Under the pieces are notes generated by a model. The model saw only the letters and a program-made list of their open reading frames with translations. It did not search any database and was not told where the DNA came from. From JADJPG01 sp964491875 (GTDB lineage: Bacteria > Verrucomicrobiota > Verrucomicrobiia > Limisphaerales > JADJPG01), in the NCBI GenBank assembly GCA_964491875.1, contig CAZBIC010000002.1, positions 1 through 64,000 of the forward strand: 64,000 nt of DNA, written 5' to 3'. Below are positions 35,304 through 44,661 of the stretch, piece after piece (position 1 is the first letter of the stretch; each line of letters opens with the position of its first letter). The position numbers and the translations under genes are program-made.

Positions 35304-36377
35304 TTAACCGAACTTTGCAGCCCGAGTTGCACGTGCTTTCTTTATGAAGTAGAGCGCAATGACCCCGATAATTAAAAAGATGAAGGTGAACAACGGCCAC
35401 TGGTCCCGACGCGCCCGGCGGATATGTTCTTGAATCGAATCGATCCGTTCTTGAAGAAGGTCGTTCTGAAGTGAGCCTAGTTTTTGAGCTCGTTCAAATG
35501 ACTTCCGCGCAAGATTGAGATCACCGTTTCGGAGTGACTTGACGCCCAACATCACGAAGCAAGCTGGCTGCTCCGGGTTGAGAGACGCCATGTAGATGAG
35601 GCCTTCCTCAAGGTTCGGCTCTTTTGCCAGGTTCCAACGCGACCGGTAAGCCGGCACGGAGTCAAAGACTGCGAGTGCCCTGAGAATCTCCCCATGGTAT
35701 ACCCTGTCTTCACGCGTGACATTTGTGGTGCGGCGAAGCTCGACTTCCAATTCGGCTTTCGCGTTCTGATTGGTTTCGGTGTCATCGACAGGAGGTAACT
35801 CAGTTGGCGTTATACCTTTCAAGCCACCTCGCAGGAAACCGTCCGTAAACTCGTCAACATAGACGTGGCGATACTGGTAGTTCGTGTCGCGAGAAAGGTA
35901 TTGCAGCAACGCGAGATGGTACTTTTCCAAACCAAAGTGAGCCTCGGGATTGATCTCCAGATCGCGGGCTATTTCCCGCTCCGCATCTGCATAACGCCCC
36001 AGCAAATGATATGCAGTTCCTAGATTCGCATGGACGCCGTAGTTTCCATCAAATCTCTTGCGTACTGATTCAAGGAGCGTAACTGCCTTCTCAGCCTCTC
36101 CGAGGCGCAAGTGAGCCCCAGCGAGTTCATTCCACCACTCCGGGTCATCATCACGTCGGCTTTGAAGTAGCTCCTGAATCTTTGTCCGATACCGGGTCGG
36201 ATCTGGCTTAGGTGATGGTGAGCCCAAGATGGCCTCAGCGATCTTGGGGTGGACCCGGCGCTCTTGCCAAAGAGTATCTGAGTCCCAGATGCAGGCGAAC
36301 AGCTGCAGCGGGCATAGAACCAAATACGACAAAGCCATCCAAAAGGGAAATACGCCTCTCAAGTTGTGCTTCTTCAT
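35304..36377 (-). CDS. TPR-containing membrane-anchored protein of unknown function
   Basis: A 357-residue protein with a hydrophobic N-terminus ending LCPLQLFACIWDSDTL. The cysteine lies in a loose lipobox, so it could be a lipoprotein. TPR-like helices occupy about 80-160 (NELAGAHLRLGEAEKAVTLLE, HANLGTAYHLLGRYADAEREI) and again near 270-310. A single C-terminal membrane helix is LFTFIFLIIGVIALYFI, followed by a basic tail. Two membrane attachments with a periplasmic TPR body is the simplest reading. Base composition is visibly more AT-rich than the neighbours. No partner is evident. Confidence 0.75.
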   Translation of the reverse strand: MKKHNLRGVFPFWMALSYLVLCPLQLFACIWDSDTLWQERRVHPKIAEAILGSPSPKPDPTRYRTKIQELLQSRRDDDPEWWNELAGAHLRLGEAEKAVTLLESVRKRFDGNYGVHANLGTAYHLLGRYADAEREIARDLEINPEAHFGLEKYHLALLQYLSRDTNYQYRHVYVDEFTDGFLRGGLKGITPTELPPVDDTETNQNAKAELEVELRRTTNVTREDRVYHGEILRALAVFDSVPAYRSRWNLAKEPNLEEGLIYMASLNPEQPACFVMLGVKSLRNGDLNLARKSFERAQKLGSLQNDLLQERIDSIQEHIRRARRDQWPLFTFIFLIIGVIALYFIKKARATRAAKFG

Positions 36378-36479
36378 AGGCGTTCAATTGGACCACTTCG
36401 CAAGCCTACTGTCACGCAAGGTGACATTTTGAACCCGGAGGTTGCGTGGGCGCGACAGGATTGGGCAAGCTCCGCGCCG

Positions 36480-38144
36480 TTGAACACGATCAGAAAAGTT
36501 CCCGTTACCAAACTCCGCTGGCTGCTGGCCGTCGGAGCCGGACTGCTGCTCGCTGCGGCATTCCCGAAAATCGGCATTGCCGGATTCGCTTGGGTGGCGC
36601 CGGGTGCCATGCTCGCGGTCGCCATCGGCACGGATGGACGCACGGCGTTCCGTCTCGGCTTCGTCGCCGGGCTTGCACATCACCTCGCGTCGCTCTACTG
36701 GCTGCTGAACATCCCCGTGATGAAGCTGGCGCCGATCTCCGCATGGCTGGCGCTGAGCGGTTATCTCGCCCTGTATCAAGGCGCGTGGGTCTGGCTGTGC
36801 TGGAAGATGTTTCCGGCCACGAACTCTAGCGAGAGCGAACCGCGCGGGATCCTCGGCTCATTCGAATCCATGCTTTCGGCCGGCTGGACGCAGCGCGTGA
36901 CGTGGTCACTCTCGTGCGCCGCGCTGTGGGTCACCGCGGAAATGATTCAAGGCCGTTTCCTCTCCGGCTTCCCATGGAATTTCCTCGGCACGTCCCAGTA
37001 CGAGATGCTGCCGATCATTCAAATGGCGGCGTTCACTGGCGTCTACGGCGTTTCATTTCTGAACGCGTGGTTCGCCGTTTCACTCGTCTGCGCAGCCGCG
37101 GTTGTCATTCGTCGTTCGCAACGGCCGCGACAATGGATGAGCGAGATCCTGCTGCCGATGCTGACCTCCGCCGCGGTGGTTGCTGTGGGGTTCCAAAGGC
37201 TTTTCGCGCCCGAACCTTCCACCGCTCATTTGAAGGTCGCGCTCGTGCAACCGAGCATTCCCCAGCAGATGATCTGGGCGCCGGACGACAACGCGAAGCG
37301 CTTCGAGCAACTACTCGCGTTGTCGGAACGCGCGTTGACCAATGGAGTCGCGGGAACGAACAAGCCGGCGCTGCTCATCTGGCCGGAGGCGGCGGTGCCA
37401 GGTTACCTGCGGTTCGACACGAACATATATTCCGCGGTCACGAATCTCGTGCGCCGACATCAGGTATGGCTCATCCTCGGCGCGGATGACGCCGCGCCGC
37501 GTCGCGACGATCCCTTCGCCCACGACGCGTTCAACTCCAGCTTTCTCGTGAGCCCGGATGGGGAGATTCGCGCGACTTATCGCAAACGCAGGCTCGTCAT
37601 CTTCGGTGAGTACATTCCGCTCGCACGCTGGTTCCCAATCATCGAGCGCTGGACGGGCATGGGCAGCTTTGCGTCGGGAACGAGCACCGTTCCGTTCGCG
37701 GCACCCGAGCTGGGTTTCAAAACGTCGGTGCTAATTTGTTTCGAGGACGTGTTCGCCTCGCTCGCGCGGAAGGACGTGGAAGACGACACGGACTTCCTGA
37801 TGAACCTGACGAACAACGGCTGGTTCGGCGAAAGCGCGGCACAGTGGCAGCATGCCGCGAGCTCAATCTTTCGCGCCGTGGAAAACGGCCTGCCGATGGT
37901 CCGCTGCGCGAACAACGGGCTGAGCTGCTGGGTATCTTCACGTGGTCATCTGCGGCAACAATTCTTCCCCGGAACCTCCGATGCGTATGGACCGGGCTAC
38001 AAGCGGTTCGACGTGCCGCTCCTCAACGGCGCCCGGCGCGAGCCGACAGTTTATCGCCAGTACGGTGACCTGTTCGGATGGAGCTGCGTGGCGTGGTCTG
38101 CGTTGGTGGTGGGCCTGTCCTTTGCACGCGCGCGCCGCGAGTGA
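36480..38144 (+). CDS. lnt: Apolipoprotein N-acyltransferase
   Basis: A CN-hydrolase-fold inner-membrane enzyme that adds the third acyl chain to lipoproteins. The N-terminal half has several membrane helices (LLAVGAGLLLAAAFP and later segments) and the LYWLLNIP motif. The C-terminal nitrilase domain has E303 (WPEAAVPG), K369 (YRKRRLVIFGEYIPL) and C420 (ICFEDVF), spaced 66 and 51 residues apart, close to the E. coli 68 and 52. The start is uncertain: no ATG exists upstream of the first helix. I give TTG 36480 (554 residues). TTG 36429 and GTG 36366 are alternatives; the last would overlap the divergent TPR gene. Confidence 0.92.
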   Translation: MNTIRKVPVTKLRWLLAVGAGLLLAAAFPKIGIAGFAWVAPGAMLAVAIGTDGRTAFRLGFVAGLAHHLASLYWLLNIPVMKLAPISAWLALSGYLALYQGAWVWLCWKMFPATNSSESEPRGILGSFESMLSAGWTQRVTWSLSCAALWVTAEMIQGRFLSGFPWNFLGTSQYEMLPIIQMAAFTGVYGVSFLNAWFAVSLVCAAAVVIRRSQRPRQWMSEILLPMLTSAAVVAVGFQRLFAPEPSTAHLKVALVQPSIPQQMIWAPDDNAKRFEQLLALSERALTNGVAGTNKPALLIWPEAAVPGYLRFDTNIYSAVTNLVRRHQVWLILGADDAAPRRDDPFAHDAFNSSFLVSPDGEIRATYRKRRLVIFGEYIPLARWFPIIERWTGMGSFASGTSTVPFAAPELGFKTSVLICFEDVFASLARKDVEDDTDFLMNLTNNGWFGESAAQWQHAASSIFRAVENGLPMVRCANNGLSCWVSSRGHLRQQFFPGTSDAYGPGYKRFDVPLLNGARREPTVYRQYGDLFGWSCVAWSALVVGLSFARARRE

Positions 38145-38150
38145 ATGGAA

Positions 38151-38184
38151 AGGCCGGGCACCGACACAACGCGGCGCCCGGCTT
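38151..38184. terminator. Possible bidirectional terminator between lnt and hsp20
   Basis: AGGCCGGGC (38151-38159) pairs with GCCCGGCTT (38176-38184), a 9-base stem with one G-U, in the 65-base gap between convergent genes. The T-tract is weak on both strands. Confidence 0.4.
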
Positions 38185-38209
38185 GTCAACCAAACCAGAT
38201 CGCAGTCCC

Positions 38210-38671
38210 TTAGCCGACCTTCACTTCGATCGCCTTCGGACGAGCTTTCTCGCTTTTCACGAGGCGGACGGTCAGCACTCCATCCTTGAACTCCGCGGAG
38301 ACTTTTGAGTCATCAGCGTCGTCCGGCACACTGAAGCTGCGCGTGAAGCTGCCATACGCGCGCTCGATGCGGTGGTAGCGCTTGTCCTTCTCTTCCTTCT
38401 CGAACTTGCGCTCGCCACTGAGGGTCAACACGCCATTCTCGACGGTGACCTTCACGTCTTCTTTGCGGACCTCGGGCAGCTCGGCTTTGATCAGGTATTC
38501 CCGATCATCCTCGGTGATGTCCACCAGCGGCAGCCACTGCGCGACGGTCATGTGCTCTTCCTTGCCGTTTCCGTTCACGGCACGCGCGGGCGCCAGGCCA
38601 AAGATGGAGGTGAGGCGCTTCTGCAGATCTTCCATTTCCCGGAACGGGTCCCAACGAGTTACTGAGTTCAT
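38210..38671 (-). CDS. Small heat-shock protein, Hsp20/alpha-crystallin family
   Basis: A 153-residue holdase chaperone. The start at ATG 38671 (MNSVTRWDPFREMEDLQ) is supported by GGAAGAAAGG a few bases upstream and by the family's usual N-terminus. The alpha-crystallin domain runs about 45-145: LPLVDITEDDREYLIKAELP, VENGVLTLSGERK, and the C-terminal FKDGVLTVRL G-V-L motif. A short tail with the I-x-V-type motif (IEVKV) follows and would mediate oligomer assembly. No CIRCE element is visible upstream. Confidence 0.95.
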   Translation of the reverse strand: MNSVTRWDPFREMEDLQKRLTSIFGLAPARAVNGNGKEEHMTVAQWLPLVDITEDDREYLIKAELPEVRKEDVKVTVENGVLTLSGERKFEKEEKDKRYHRIERAYGSFTRSFSVPDDADDSKVSAEFKDGVLTVRLVKSEKARPKAIEVKVG

Positions 38672-38752
38672 AGTTACCTTTCTTCCGGCGGTGAGTTTCG
38701 TTTCGTGCGCGCCGCACACCGCCTTGGTGCGAGCTGCACGCGTTAAATCAAC

Positions 38753-38772
38753 CAGCCCGATTCGCCGGGCTG
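38753..38772. other. Hairpin in the hsp20 upstream region
   Basis: CAGCCCG (38753-38759) pairs with CGGGCTG (38766-38772). It lies about 80 bases upstream of hsp20 and about 180 bases past the pseudopilin stop, both on the minus strand. It may be a weak terminator for the pseudopilin or a structured part of the hsp20 leader. There is no clear T-run. Confidence 0.35.
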
Positions 38773-38951
38773 TTTAACCGACACGCTTCCATCAACAGGA
38801 AAAATGCCAGCCTGATCTTTGCACGAAACGCCCGAAAAACTGGGGGTTCTCGAGGAAAACGAATCGAAGAAACAAACAACTGAGCCATGCTCTGTGCCAA
38901 GGGGGATCAATGGCTGTGCCGAAGTGACACGCGAGTCCCGCCGTGGCTTCG

Positions 38952-39698
38952 CTAAGGCAGAAGAATGTGGTTGTTGAAGGCGCCCTGGTCATCGCCAGAG
39001 CCAAGCAATGAGTCCCGCAACTCTGGCGCTCCGACTTGATGCGCACTGCCGTCACCCAGCGCGATGTTGCCCCGTCGACGGTGCATGGTCTTCGACCAGC
39101 CCGCGTTGGGGATCTCCACTTTCGAAAATTCAGTGGCGACATTGTAGACTTCAGCGACCGGGCAATTCCGTCTCGGCCGACCACCTTCAATGTTGCGGTC
39201 GCCCGCGATCAGGATATTCGGCTGTTCCTTCTGCGCCTCGATGCCGACGAAGTAGGAAACGTTGGTGTTCTTCACCAACACAATGCTGTCGATCCGCTGC
39301 CGTTGGTCACTCGGACACACCAGCAGCGCTGGTGTGGTCAGGTAGTTCGACATCACCTGAAACGACTTCGAGGCCTGGGTCATCGACTGCGAACCACCTT
39401 CAGTGGGCGGCAACTGCCAAGGATACACTTCGAAATCGAACGAAAACTCCTGCATGGCGAGAGTCACCTGCTTGAGATTCGAAATGCACTGGGCGCGGCG
39501 GGCTTTCTCCTTGGCGTAACTCAGCGCCGGCAACAACAAACCGGCGAGCACCGCAATGATCGCGATGGAGATCAACAACTCCAGCAGCGTGAAGGCGCGA
39601 CCACCGCGATGCAGTCGCGACAAAACCCCGGCACTTCCGCCGTTTCTCAAACGCAGAAGTTGCTGGCGATCTGGAATTGATCGGAAGGATGCTTGCAT
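38952..39698 (-). CDS. Type II secretion-like pseudopilin (DUF1559-like)
   Basis: A 248-residue protein with a type IV prepilin leader: FTLLELLISIAIIAVLAGLL directly after basic GGR-A, followed by the usual amphipathic helix (YAKEKARRAQCISNLKQ). The C-terminal GNIALGDGSAHQVG matches the DG-x-x-H tail of the large verrucomicrobial/planctomycetal pseudopilin families. Prepilin peptidase would cut just before the FTLLELL segment (after an Ala instead of the usual Gly, or one residue earlier). It is probably displayed on, or exported by, a type II-like system. Many paralogues are normal in this phylum. Confidence 0.9.
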   Translation of the reverse strand: MQASFRSIPDRQQLLRLRNGGSAGVLSRLHRGGRAFTLLELLISIAIIAVLAGLLLPALSYAKEKARRAQCISNLKQVTLAMQEFSFDFEVYPWQLPPTEGGSQSMTQASKSFQVMSNYLTTPALLVCPSDQRQRIDSIVLVKNTNVSYFVGIEAQKEQPNILIAGDRNIEGGRPRRNCPVAEVYNVATEFSKVEIPNAGWSKTMHRRRGNIALGDGSAHQVGAPELRDSLLGSGDDQGAFNNHILLP

Positions 39699-39733
39699 CC
39701 CAAGAACCGGTTTTAGACTAACCTAACTCCGGT

Positions 39734-39747
39734 GTTCTTCAAAGAAC
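39734..39747. promoter_or_regulatory. Dyad between divergent pseudopilin and PIG-L genes
   Basis: GTTCTT-CA-AAGAAC is a perfect 6-base inverted repeat in the roughly 100-base divergent region. It is a candidate operator; nothing identifies the regulator. Confidence 0.3.
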
Positions 39748-39799
39748 GTCTTGTCCCCGATTTAGTGGACACCCTTCCAATGAAGTGCCAAAAACGGCC

Positions 39800-41710
39800 A
39801 TGCACCTCCGCACTGTCGCCGTCCTTCTGGCGTGGACCTCGATCTGCGTTTCCGCGCTTGCCCAACCCACGACCCCCGTCAAGCAGGGCGCCGCGCTGTT
39901 GAAGACGGACATCATGGGCGTCTTCGCGCACCCGGACGATGAAACCGGCATGGCCGCTACACTGGCGCGTTATGCGCTCGGGCAGACATCCATCGTCGCC
40001 AACGTCTACTGCACGCGCGGCGAAGGCGGCGGCAACATGGTCGGCACCCAAAGCGGGGCCGCGCTCGGCACATTGCGCGAAGCGGAGCTGCGCGATTGCC
40101 TGGCGACGCTGGGAGTTCGCTATTGCTACTTCCTCGATCAATTCGACTGGGCCTACACCGAAAGCGTCGCGGCCACGTTGGAGAAGTGGGGCAAGGAACA
40201 AACTCTCGAACGCCTCGTCCGGCTCGTCCGCGCGCTTCGGCCGGAGATCCTCGTCACCATGAATCCCGCGCCGACTCCGGGACAACACGGTCATCATCAA
40301 GCAGCCGGTGTGCTCGCCACTGAAGCGTTTGCCGCGGCAGCCGACCCCAAACGCTTCCCGCTGCAGCTCAGCAAAGAAGGACTGTCCGTTTGGCAACCGC
40401 GCCGACTTTTCTTCAGCGGCGGCAGCGGCGAGGTCATCGCCACCATACCCGTCAACGAACCGCTTGCGGATGGACGCATCCCTGGCCAGATCGCCGCGAC
40501 GGCGCTGGCCAACCATCGCTCACAGGCTTTCGGAAACTTCGGCAACTCCCCTTGGCTCCAGCGCCCGCAGCGATTCACGCTCGTGAAAAGCTTTGCCCCC
40601 GTCAACGGCGTTGAATCCGACTTGCTCGCCGGCCTGCCGCTTCAGTCACCAGCAATTGCGGCTGTCGAGTTCGCGAAGCGTGTGCCGACGGCGGATGTCG
40701 TCCTCGAGTTTGCGCCGCGCCCGGCCTTCGCCAATTACCGTCGCTGGGTCCGCGAGCATCGCCTCGAACATGTCGCCGCGCAGATTCAGGGCGACATTCC
40801 AGTGGTTGCAGGTGAAGCCAATGTAGTCCGTCTCCACGTCGCAAACCCCAGTGATCGACCGCTGAAAGGCGACCTCGCAATGACCTTGCCGCCCGGCTGG
40901 ATCGCTCAGCCTGCGTCGCGTTCAGTGACTGTCGCCGCGCGAGCCGACACGACCATCGAAGTGAAAGTGACGCCGCCGGCAGGTCGTCCGGCTGACACCG
41001 ATCTCCTCGCGACATGGAGCGCGGAGGGAGAACGCTTTGAAGCGAAGGCGAAGCTTCACCCGTTGCCGAAAGCAGCCGTGTCGCGCGTAAGGTTATTCTC
41101 AACCGTGGACGATTCTGGTTCTGGTTGGGGAAAGGCCACATCGATCAGCATCGCCGCGACGAACCTCGTTCAAGGCAATGTCGCTGACGCCGCGGATAGC
41201 AGCGCGATCGTCCGCGTCGCGCATGACGGTAAGACGATCTTCGTCGATGTGGATGTAAAGGATGACGTCGTGGTGACCAACATCGCGCCCAACGACATCA
41301 AGGGCCACTGGCGGAGCGATTCGGTCGAGCTTTGCTTCGATCCTTCCGCTGATGCCGAACACACGATGAGTTGTTACAAGCTGGGAATCTTTCCGTTCGA
41401 CATCACCGGAGTCGTCCGCGCCGCGCGGGATGCCGACGCGAACCAGGGTCCGGTGGAAGAAACGGCGCCGAAGACGCGGCTGACCTCCATTCGCACGGCG
41501 GATGGATACCGGATTCGCGCCGCGATTCCGTTCGATGAAATCGGCCTCAAACGCGGCCAACGCCGGCTCGGCTTCAATGTGATTGTTTACGACGGCGACA
41601 AACGTAATGCGGCACTCGGCGAGAACATCAACAAGTCGCGCATCGCGTGGTCGACGCGGTCGGGTGTGCAGGGCCGGCCGGAGGATTGGGGACGAATTGA
41701 TCTGGAGTAA
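39800..41710 (+). CDS. Exported PIG-L/LmbE-family deacetylase with CBM9-like C-terminus
   Basis: A 636-residue protein from ATG 39800 (an in-frame GTG lies at 39785), with a signal peptide ending SALAQ. Residues about 35-270 are a PIG-L zinc de-N-acetylase: AHPDDE (43-48) and the GQHGHHQ motif (H163, H165, H166) supply the metal site, with CTRGEGGGNMVG between them. About 320-420 is a beta-sandwich with an NPSDRPLKGDLAMTLPPGW section resembling NPCBM-associated or NEW3 domains. About 430-636 resembles CBM9_1 (VDVDVKDDVV, WRSDSVELCFDPSA). It likely deacetylates an amino-sugar polymer or glycoside outside the cytoplasm. Confidence 0.88.
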   Translation: MHLRTVAVLLAWTSICVSALAQPTTPVKQGAALLKTDIMGVFAHPDDETGMAATLARYALGQTSIVANVYCTRGEGGGNMVGTQSGAALGTLREAELRDCLATLGVRYCYFLDQFDWAYTESVAATLEKWGKEQTLERLVRLVRALRPEILVTMNPAPTPGQHGHHQAAGVLATEAFAAAADPKRFPLQLSKEGLSVWQPRRLFFSGGSGEVIATIPVNEPLADGRIPGQIAATALANHRSQAFGNFGNSPWLQRPQRFTLVKSFAPVNGVESDLLAGLPLQSPAIAAVEFAKRVPTADVVLEFAPRPAFANYRRWVREHRLEHVAAQIQGDIPVVAGEANVVRLHVANPSDRPLKGDLAMTLPPGWIAQPASRSVTVAARADTTIEVKVTPPAGRPADTDLLATWSAEGERFEAKAKLHPLPKAAVSRVRLFSTVDDSGSGWGKATSISIAATNLVQGNVADAADSSAIVRVAHDGKTIFVDVDVKDDVVVTNIAPNDIKGHWRSDSVELCFDPSADAEHTMSCYKLGIFPFDITGVVRAARDADANQGPVEETAPKTRLTSIRTADGYRIRAAIPFDEIGLKRGQRRLGFNVIVYDGDKRNAALGENINKSRIAWSTRSGVQGRPEDWGRIDLE

Positions 41711-41802
41711 CGAACATTCCCGCCCTCGCTTAAAGCAGGATGGTGATCGTCCTCTAGTGTTGTTGAATCCTCTCACGCTCGATACAGTCGAACTCAGTCA
41801 CC

Positions 41803-44661
41803 ATGAACCGCTGCCGACACGTCTACCGCGAGACAACCCGCCCGGGTGTTCGGCGGGTGGGACTGATTCTCGGCGTCGCGGTCACCGTGATGTCCGGCGT
41901 GGCGGCTTTGGCTTCGGACGAAGCGAAGTCGAAAACCCCTGCCGCTCCGGCAGCCGGGAACCATTGGTCTTTTCAGCCGCTGCGTCCGGTAGCAGCCCTC
42001 GGCTCGGAGGCGTCCATTGACTACTTTGTGCGACGCAAACTACGCGAAGCGAAGCTGGCTCCCAGTCGTGAGGCAGATCGAGCGACACTCGTCCGCCGCG
42101 TCGCGTTTGTGCTGACGGGGCTTCCGCCGTCACCGGAGGAGATCGATGCGTTCGTCGCCGACAAAAAACCCGGCGCGTATGAACGGATGGTGGAGCGCTA
42201 CCTGAACTCACCGCGTCATGGCGAGCGCTGGGGGAAGCACTGGTTGGACGCCGCCGGTTATGCCGACTCGAACGGCTACTTCAACGCGGACACCGACCGA
42301 CCACTCGCCTACCGCTATCGCGATTACGTGATTCGCTCAGTCAATCGCGACAAGCCGTTTGATCGGTTCGTGCGCGAACAGATCGCGGGCGACGAATTGT
42401 CCGGTTGGAAGCGCGGTGAACCGGCGACGCCGGAGATCATCGAACTGCTCGAAGCTACGCACTACTTGCGCAATGGCCAGGATGGCTCGGGCGAAAGCGA
42501 CGGCAATCCCGACGAGGTGCGCACGGACCGCTATTACGCACTGGAGTCCGCGATGCAAATCATCGGTTCCAGTCTGCTCGGCGTGACGATGCAGTGCGCG
42601 AAATGTCACGATCACAAGTTCGAGCCGCTGACGATCAAGGACTACTACGCGCTGCAAGCGGTGCTATATCCGGCCTTCAACATCGACAAGTGGGTGAAGC
42701 CGAACGACCGCGTTGTGCATGCGAATCTGCCCGGCGAACTCGAAACCTGGCAGGCAACCGAGAAGAAACTCGATGCGGAGCTGGCGGAGTTGAAAAGCCA
42801 GTTCAAGACGTGGCAGGCGACGAATCAACCCGCCGGCTGGCGGCTATTCTCAGATGGTTTCAACGACGGCGAGCCTCTGACGAAGCGTTGGTCGAACACG
42901 GCGCCGACGGACGATGCGCCCGCGGGTTCACCCGCAGTCACGCTCGATTCCGACAAGGCTCCGGAGGCGCGCGTGAAGAATGGCGCATTGGAGATTATCG
43001 AAGGCGGCGGCTCCGGTGATCGCTGGCTGAGCACGAAGGACGCGTTCGAGTGGCGTCCGGGCGCAGTGGGCCAATGGATTCAAGTCACGTTCGATCTCGT
43101 CGCGATGAAGATCGACGGCAAAGGCGGTTCTGCGGAACGCATCGGTTACGTCATCGCGGCACGTGATTTCAACGACAACGGCGACACCGACGGCGGCAAC
43201 ATTCTCATCGATGGCAATCCCGGCGGCGCGACGAGCGTGCATGTCGATTATCCAGGCGCCGACTCGAAGAGCCGGGGCAGCATTGGCGAGACGGGTTACA
43301 AGTCCGGCCACAACTACGGCGTCCGCATCACGCGCACCGCGACGAACGAGTTCACGCTCGAGCATCTCGCCGATGGCGTAGTAGACGGCGCGTCGCTCAA
43401 GCTGAAGGAGAAGGATCTGCCGGAAGGCGGCTTTGCGTTCGAGTATTGTTGCGGCCGGAGCTTCGTCGTGGACAACGTCGTCATCGAAGGCTCGAACGAT
43501 TCCGAGCCGGGCTGGGTGGCGAAGAATGAGCGCTACCAGAAGGAGCTCGCGGAGCGAAAGAAAGCGTTGGAGAAGGCGAGCAAAGCCGTCGCCGCGAAAC
43601 GTTCGCCGAAGCCAGGTCGCATCGCGTGGATGAGCGACGGCAGCGCCGAGGCTCCCGAGGTGCGGTTGCTCAAGCGCGGCAATCACAAGACCCCAGGCGA
43701 CGTGGTGACGCCGTCGTTCCCGGCCTTTCTCAAGACACGCGATGGGCACGTCGCAAATTTTCAACCCGCGAAGACCACCGCCACCACGGGTCGTCGGCTG
43801 GCGTGGGCAAATTGGCTGACCGAAGCGAACTCGCCGCAAGCGTCGCTGCTCGCGCGCGTGACGGTGAATCGCGTCTGGCAGCATTACTTCGGCGTCGGCA
43901 TCGTCGCCACGCCGGACAACCTCGGCTTGAGCGGCGCGAAGCCATCGCATCCCGAGCTGATCGACTGGCTGGCCGCGAAGTTCATCGAGTCCGGCTGGAG
44001 CATGAAGGCGTTGCACCGGCTGATTCTCGAATCGGCGACGTTCCGCCAGACGAGCGCGCCGCGAAGCCGGGCGGTGGAACGCGACCCGGACAATCACCTG
44101 CTCTGGCGTTATCCCGTGCGTCGGCTGGATGCAGAGGCGATTCGCGATGCGATGCTGGCCGTGAGCGGACGGCTCAGCTCGAAGACGAATGGTCCGTATG
44201 TGCCGACGCCGCGCAACGGCATCGGCGAAGTGCTCGTCGATGAAGCGAAGCCCGACGCCTTCGCGCGCTCCATCTTTCTCCAGCATCGCCGCACGCAGGT
44301 GCCGACGTTCCTCGGCACGTTCGACGCGCCTTCCGTTGTCTTCAACTGCACGAGGCGCGCGGAGACGACCATGCCGCTGCAGTCGCTGAGCTTGTTAAAC
44401 TCCGAGTTCTCCGTGAAGCGCGGCGAGGATCTGGCGCAGCGTCTCGCGCGCGATCATGGCGCGGATGAAGTCGCGAGAATCCAGCGCGGTTTCCTACTGA
44501 CCACTGGACGCGAACCCGATTCCGCCGAGCGCAAGATGGCGAGCCGTTTCCTCGCCGAGCAACGTCGCGTTTATGCCGACAAGAAGGACGCGGACGCGCG
44601 TGCATGGGCGGATTTTTGTCAGTCGCTCTTCGGCCTGAACTCATTTCTCTACCTCGAATGA
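41803..44661 (+). CDS. DUF1549/DUF1553 (PSCyt2-PSD1) cytochrome-like exported protein
   Basis: A 952-residue protein with an N-terminal export segment (LILGVAVTVMSGVAALAS). The DUF1549 domain (about 70-300) has the usual LTGLPPSPEEIDAF and HGERWGKHWLDAAGYADSNG, and ends with a heme c-like C265-A-K-C268-H269 in MQCAKCHDHKFEP. A concanavalin/LamG-like insert (about 346-566) is followed by DUF1553 (about 665-930; RVTVNRVWQHYFGVGIV, YPVRRLDAEAIRDAML). No PSCyt1 domain is present. The stop overlaps the DUF1501 start (ATGA). These pairs are abundant in Planctomycetes and Verrucomicrobia and are thought to act in periplasmic oxidation or polymer breakdown; the reaction is not established. Confidence 0.92.
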   Translation: MNRCRHVYRETTRPGVRRVGLILGVAVTVMSGVAALASDEAKSKTPAAPAAGNHWSFQPLRPVAALGSEASIDYFVRRKLREAKLAPSREADRATLVRRVAFVLTGLPPSPEEIDAFVADKKPGAYERMVERYLNSPRHGERWGKHWLDAAGYADSNGYFNADTDRPLAYRYRDYVIRSVNRDKPFDRFVREQIAGDELSGWKRGEPATPEIIELLEATHYLRNGQDGSGESDGNPDEVRTDRYYALESAMQIIGSSLLGVTMQCAKCHDHKFEPLTIKDYYALQAVLYPAFNIDKWVKPNDRVVHANLPGELETWQATEKKLDAELAELKSQFKTWQATNQPAGWRLFSDGFNDGEPLTKRWSNTAPTDDAPAGSPAVTLDSDKAPEARVKNGALEIIEGGGSGDRWLSTKDAFEWRPGAVGQWIQVTFDLVAMKIDGKGGSAERIGYVIAARDFNDNGDTDGGNILIDGNPGGATSVHVDYPGADSKSRGSIGETGYKSGHNYGVRITRTATNEFTLEHLADGVVDGASLKLKEKDLPEGGFAFEYCCGRSFVVDNVVIEGSNDSEPGWVAKNERYQKELAERKKALEKASKAVAAKRSPKPGRIAWMSDGSAEAPEVRLLKRGNHKTPGDVVTPSFPAFLKTRDGHVANFQPAKTTATTGRRLAWANWLTEANSPQASLLARVTVNRVWQHYFGVGIVATPDNLGLSGAKPSHPELIDWLAAKFIESGWSMKALHRLILESATFRQTSAPRSRAVERDPDNHLLWRYPVRRLDAEAIRDAMLAVSGRLSSKTNGPYVPTPRNGIGEVLVDEAKPDAFARSIFLQHRRTQVPTFLGTFDAPSVVFNCTRRAETTMPLQSLSLLNSEFSVKRGEDLAQRLARDHGADEVARIQRGFLLTTGREPDSAERKMASRFLAEQRRVYADKKDADARAWADFCQSLFGLNSFLYLE

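Noticed and set aside
38672..38800. Possible CIRCE or sigma-32 promoter for hsp20
   Set aside because: No TTAGCACTC-type inverted repeat and no convincing heat-shock -35/-10 pair were found.
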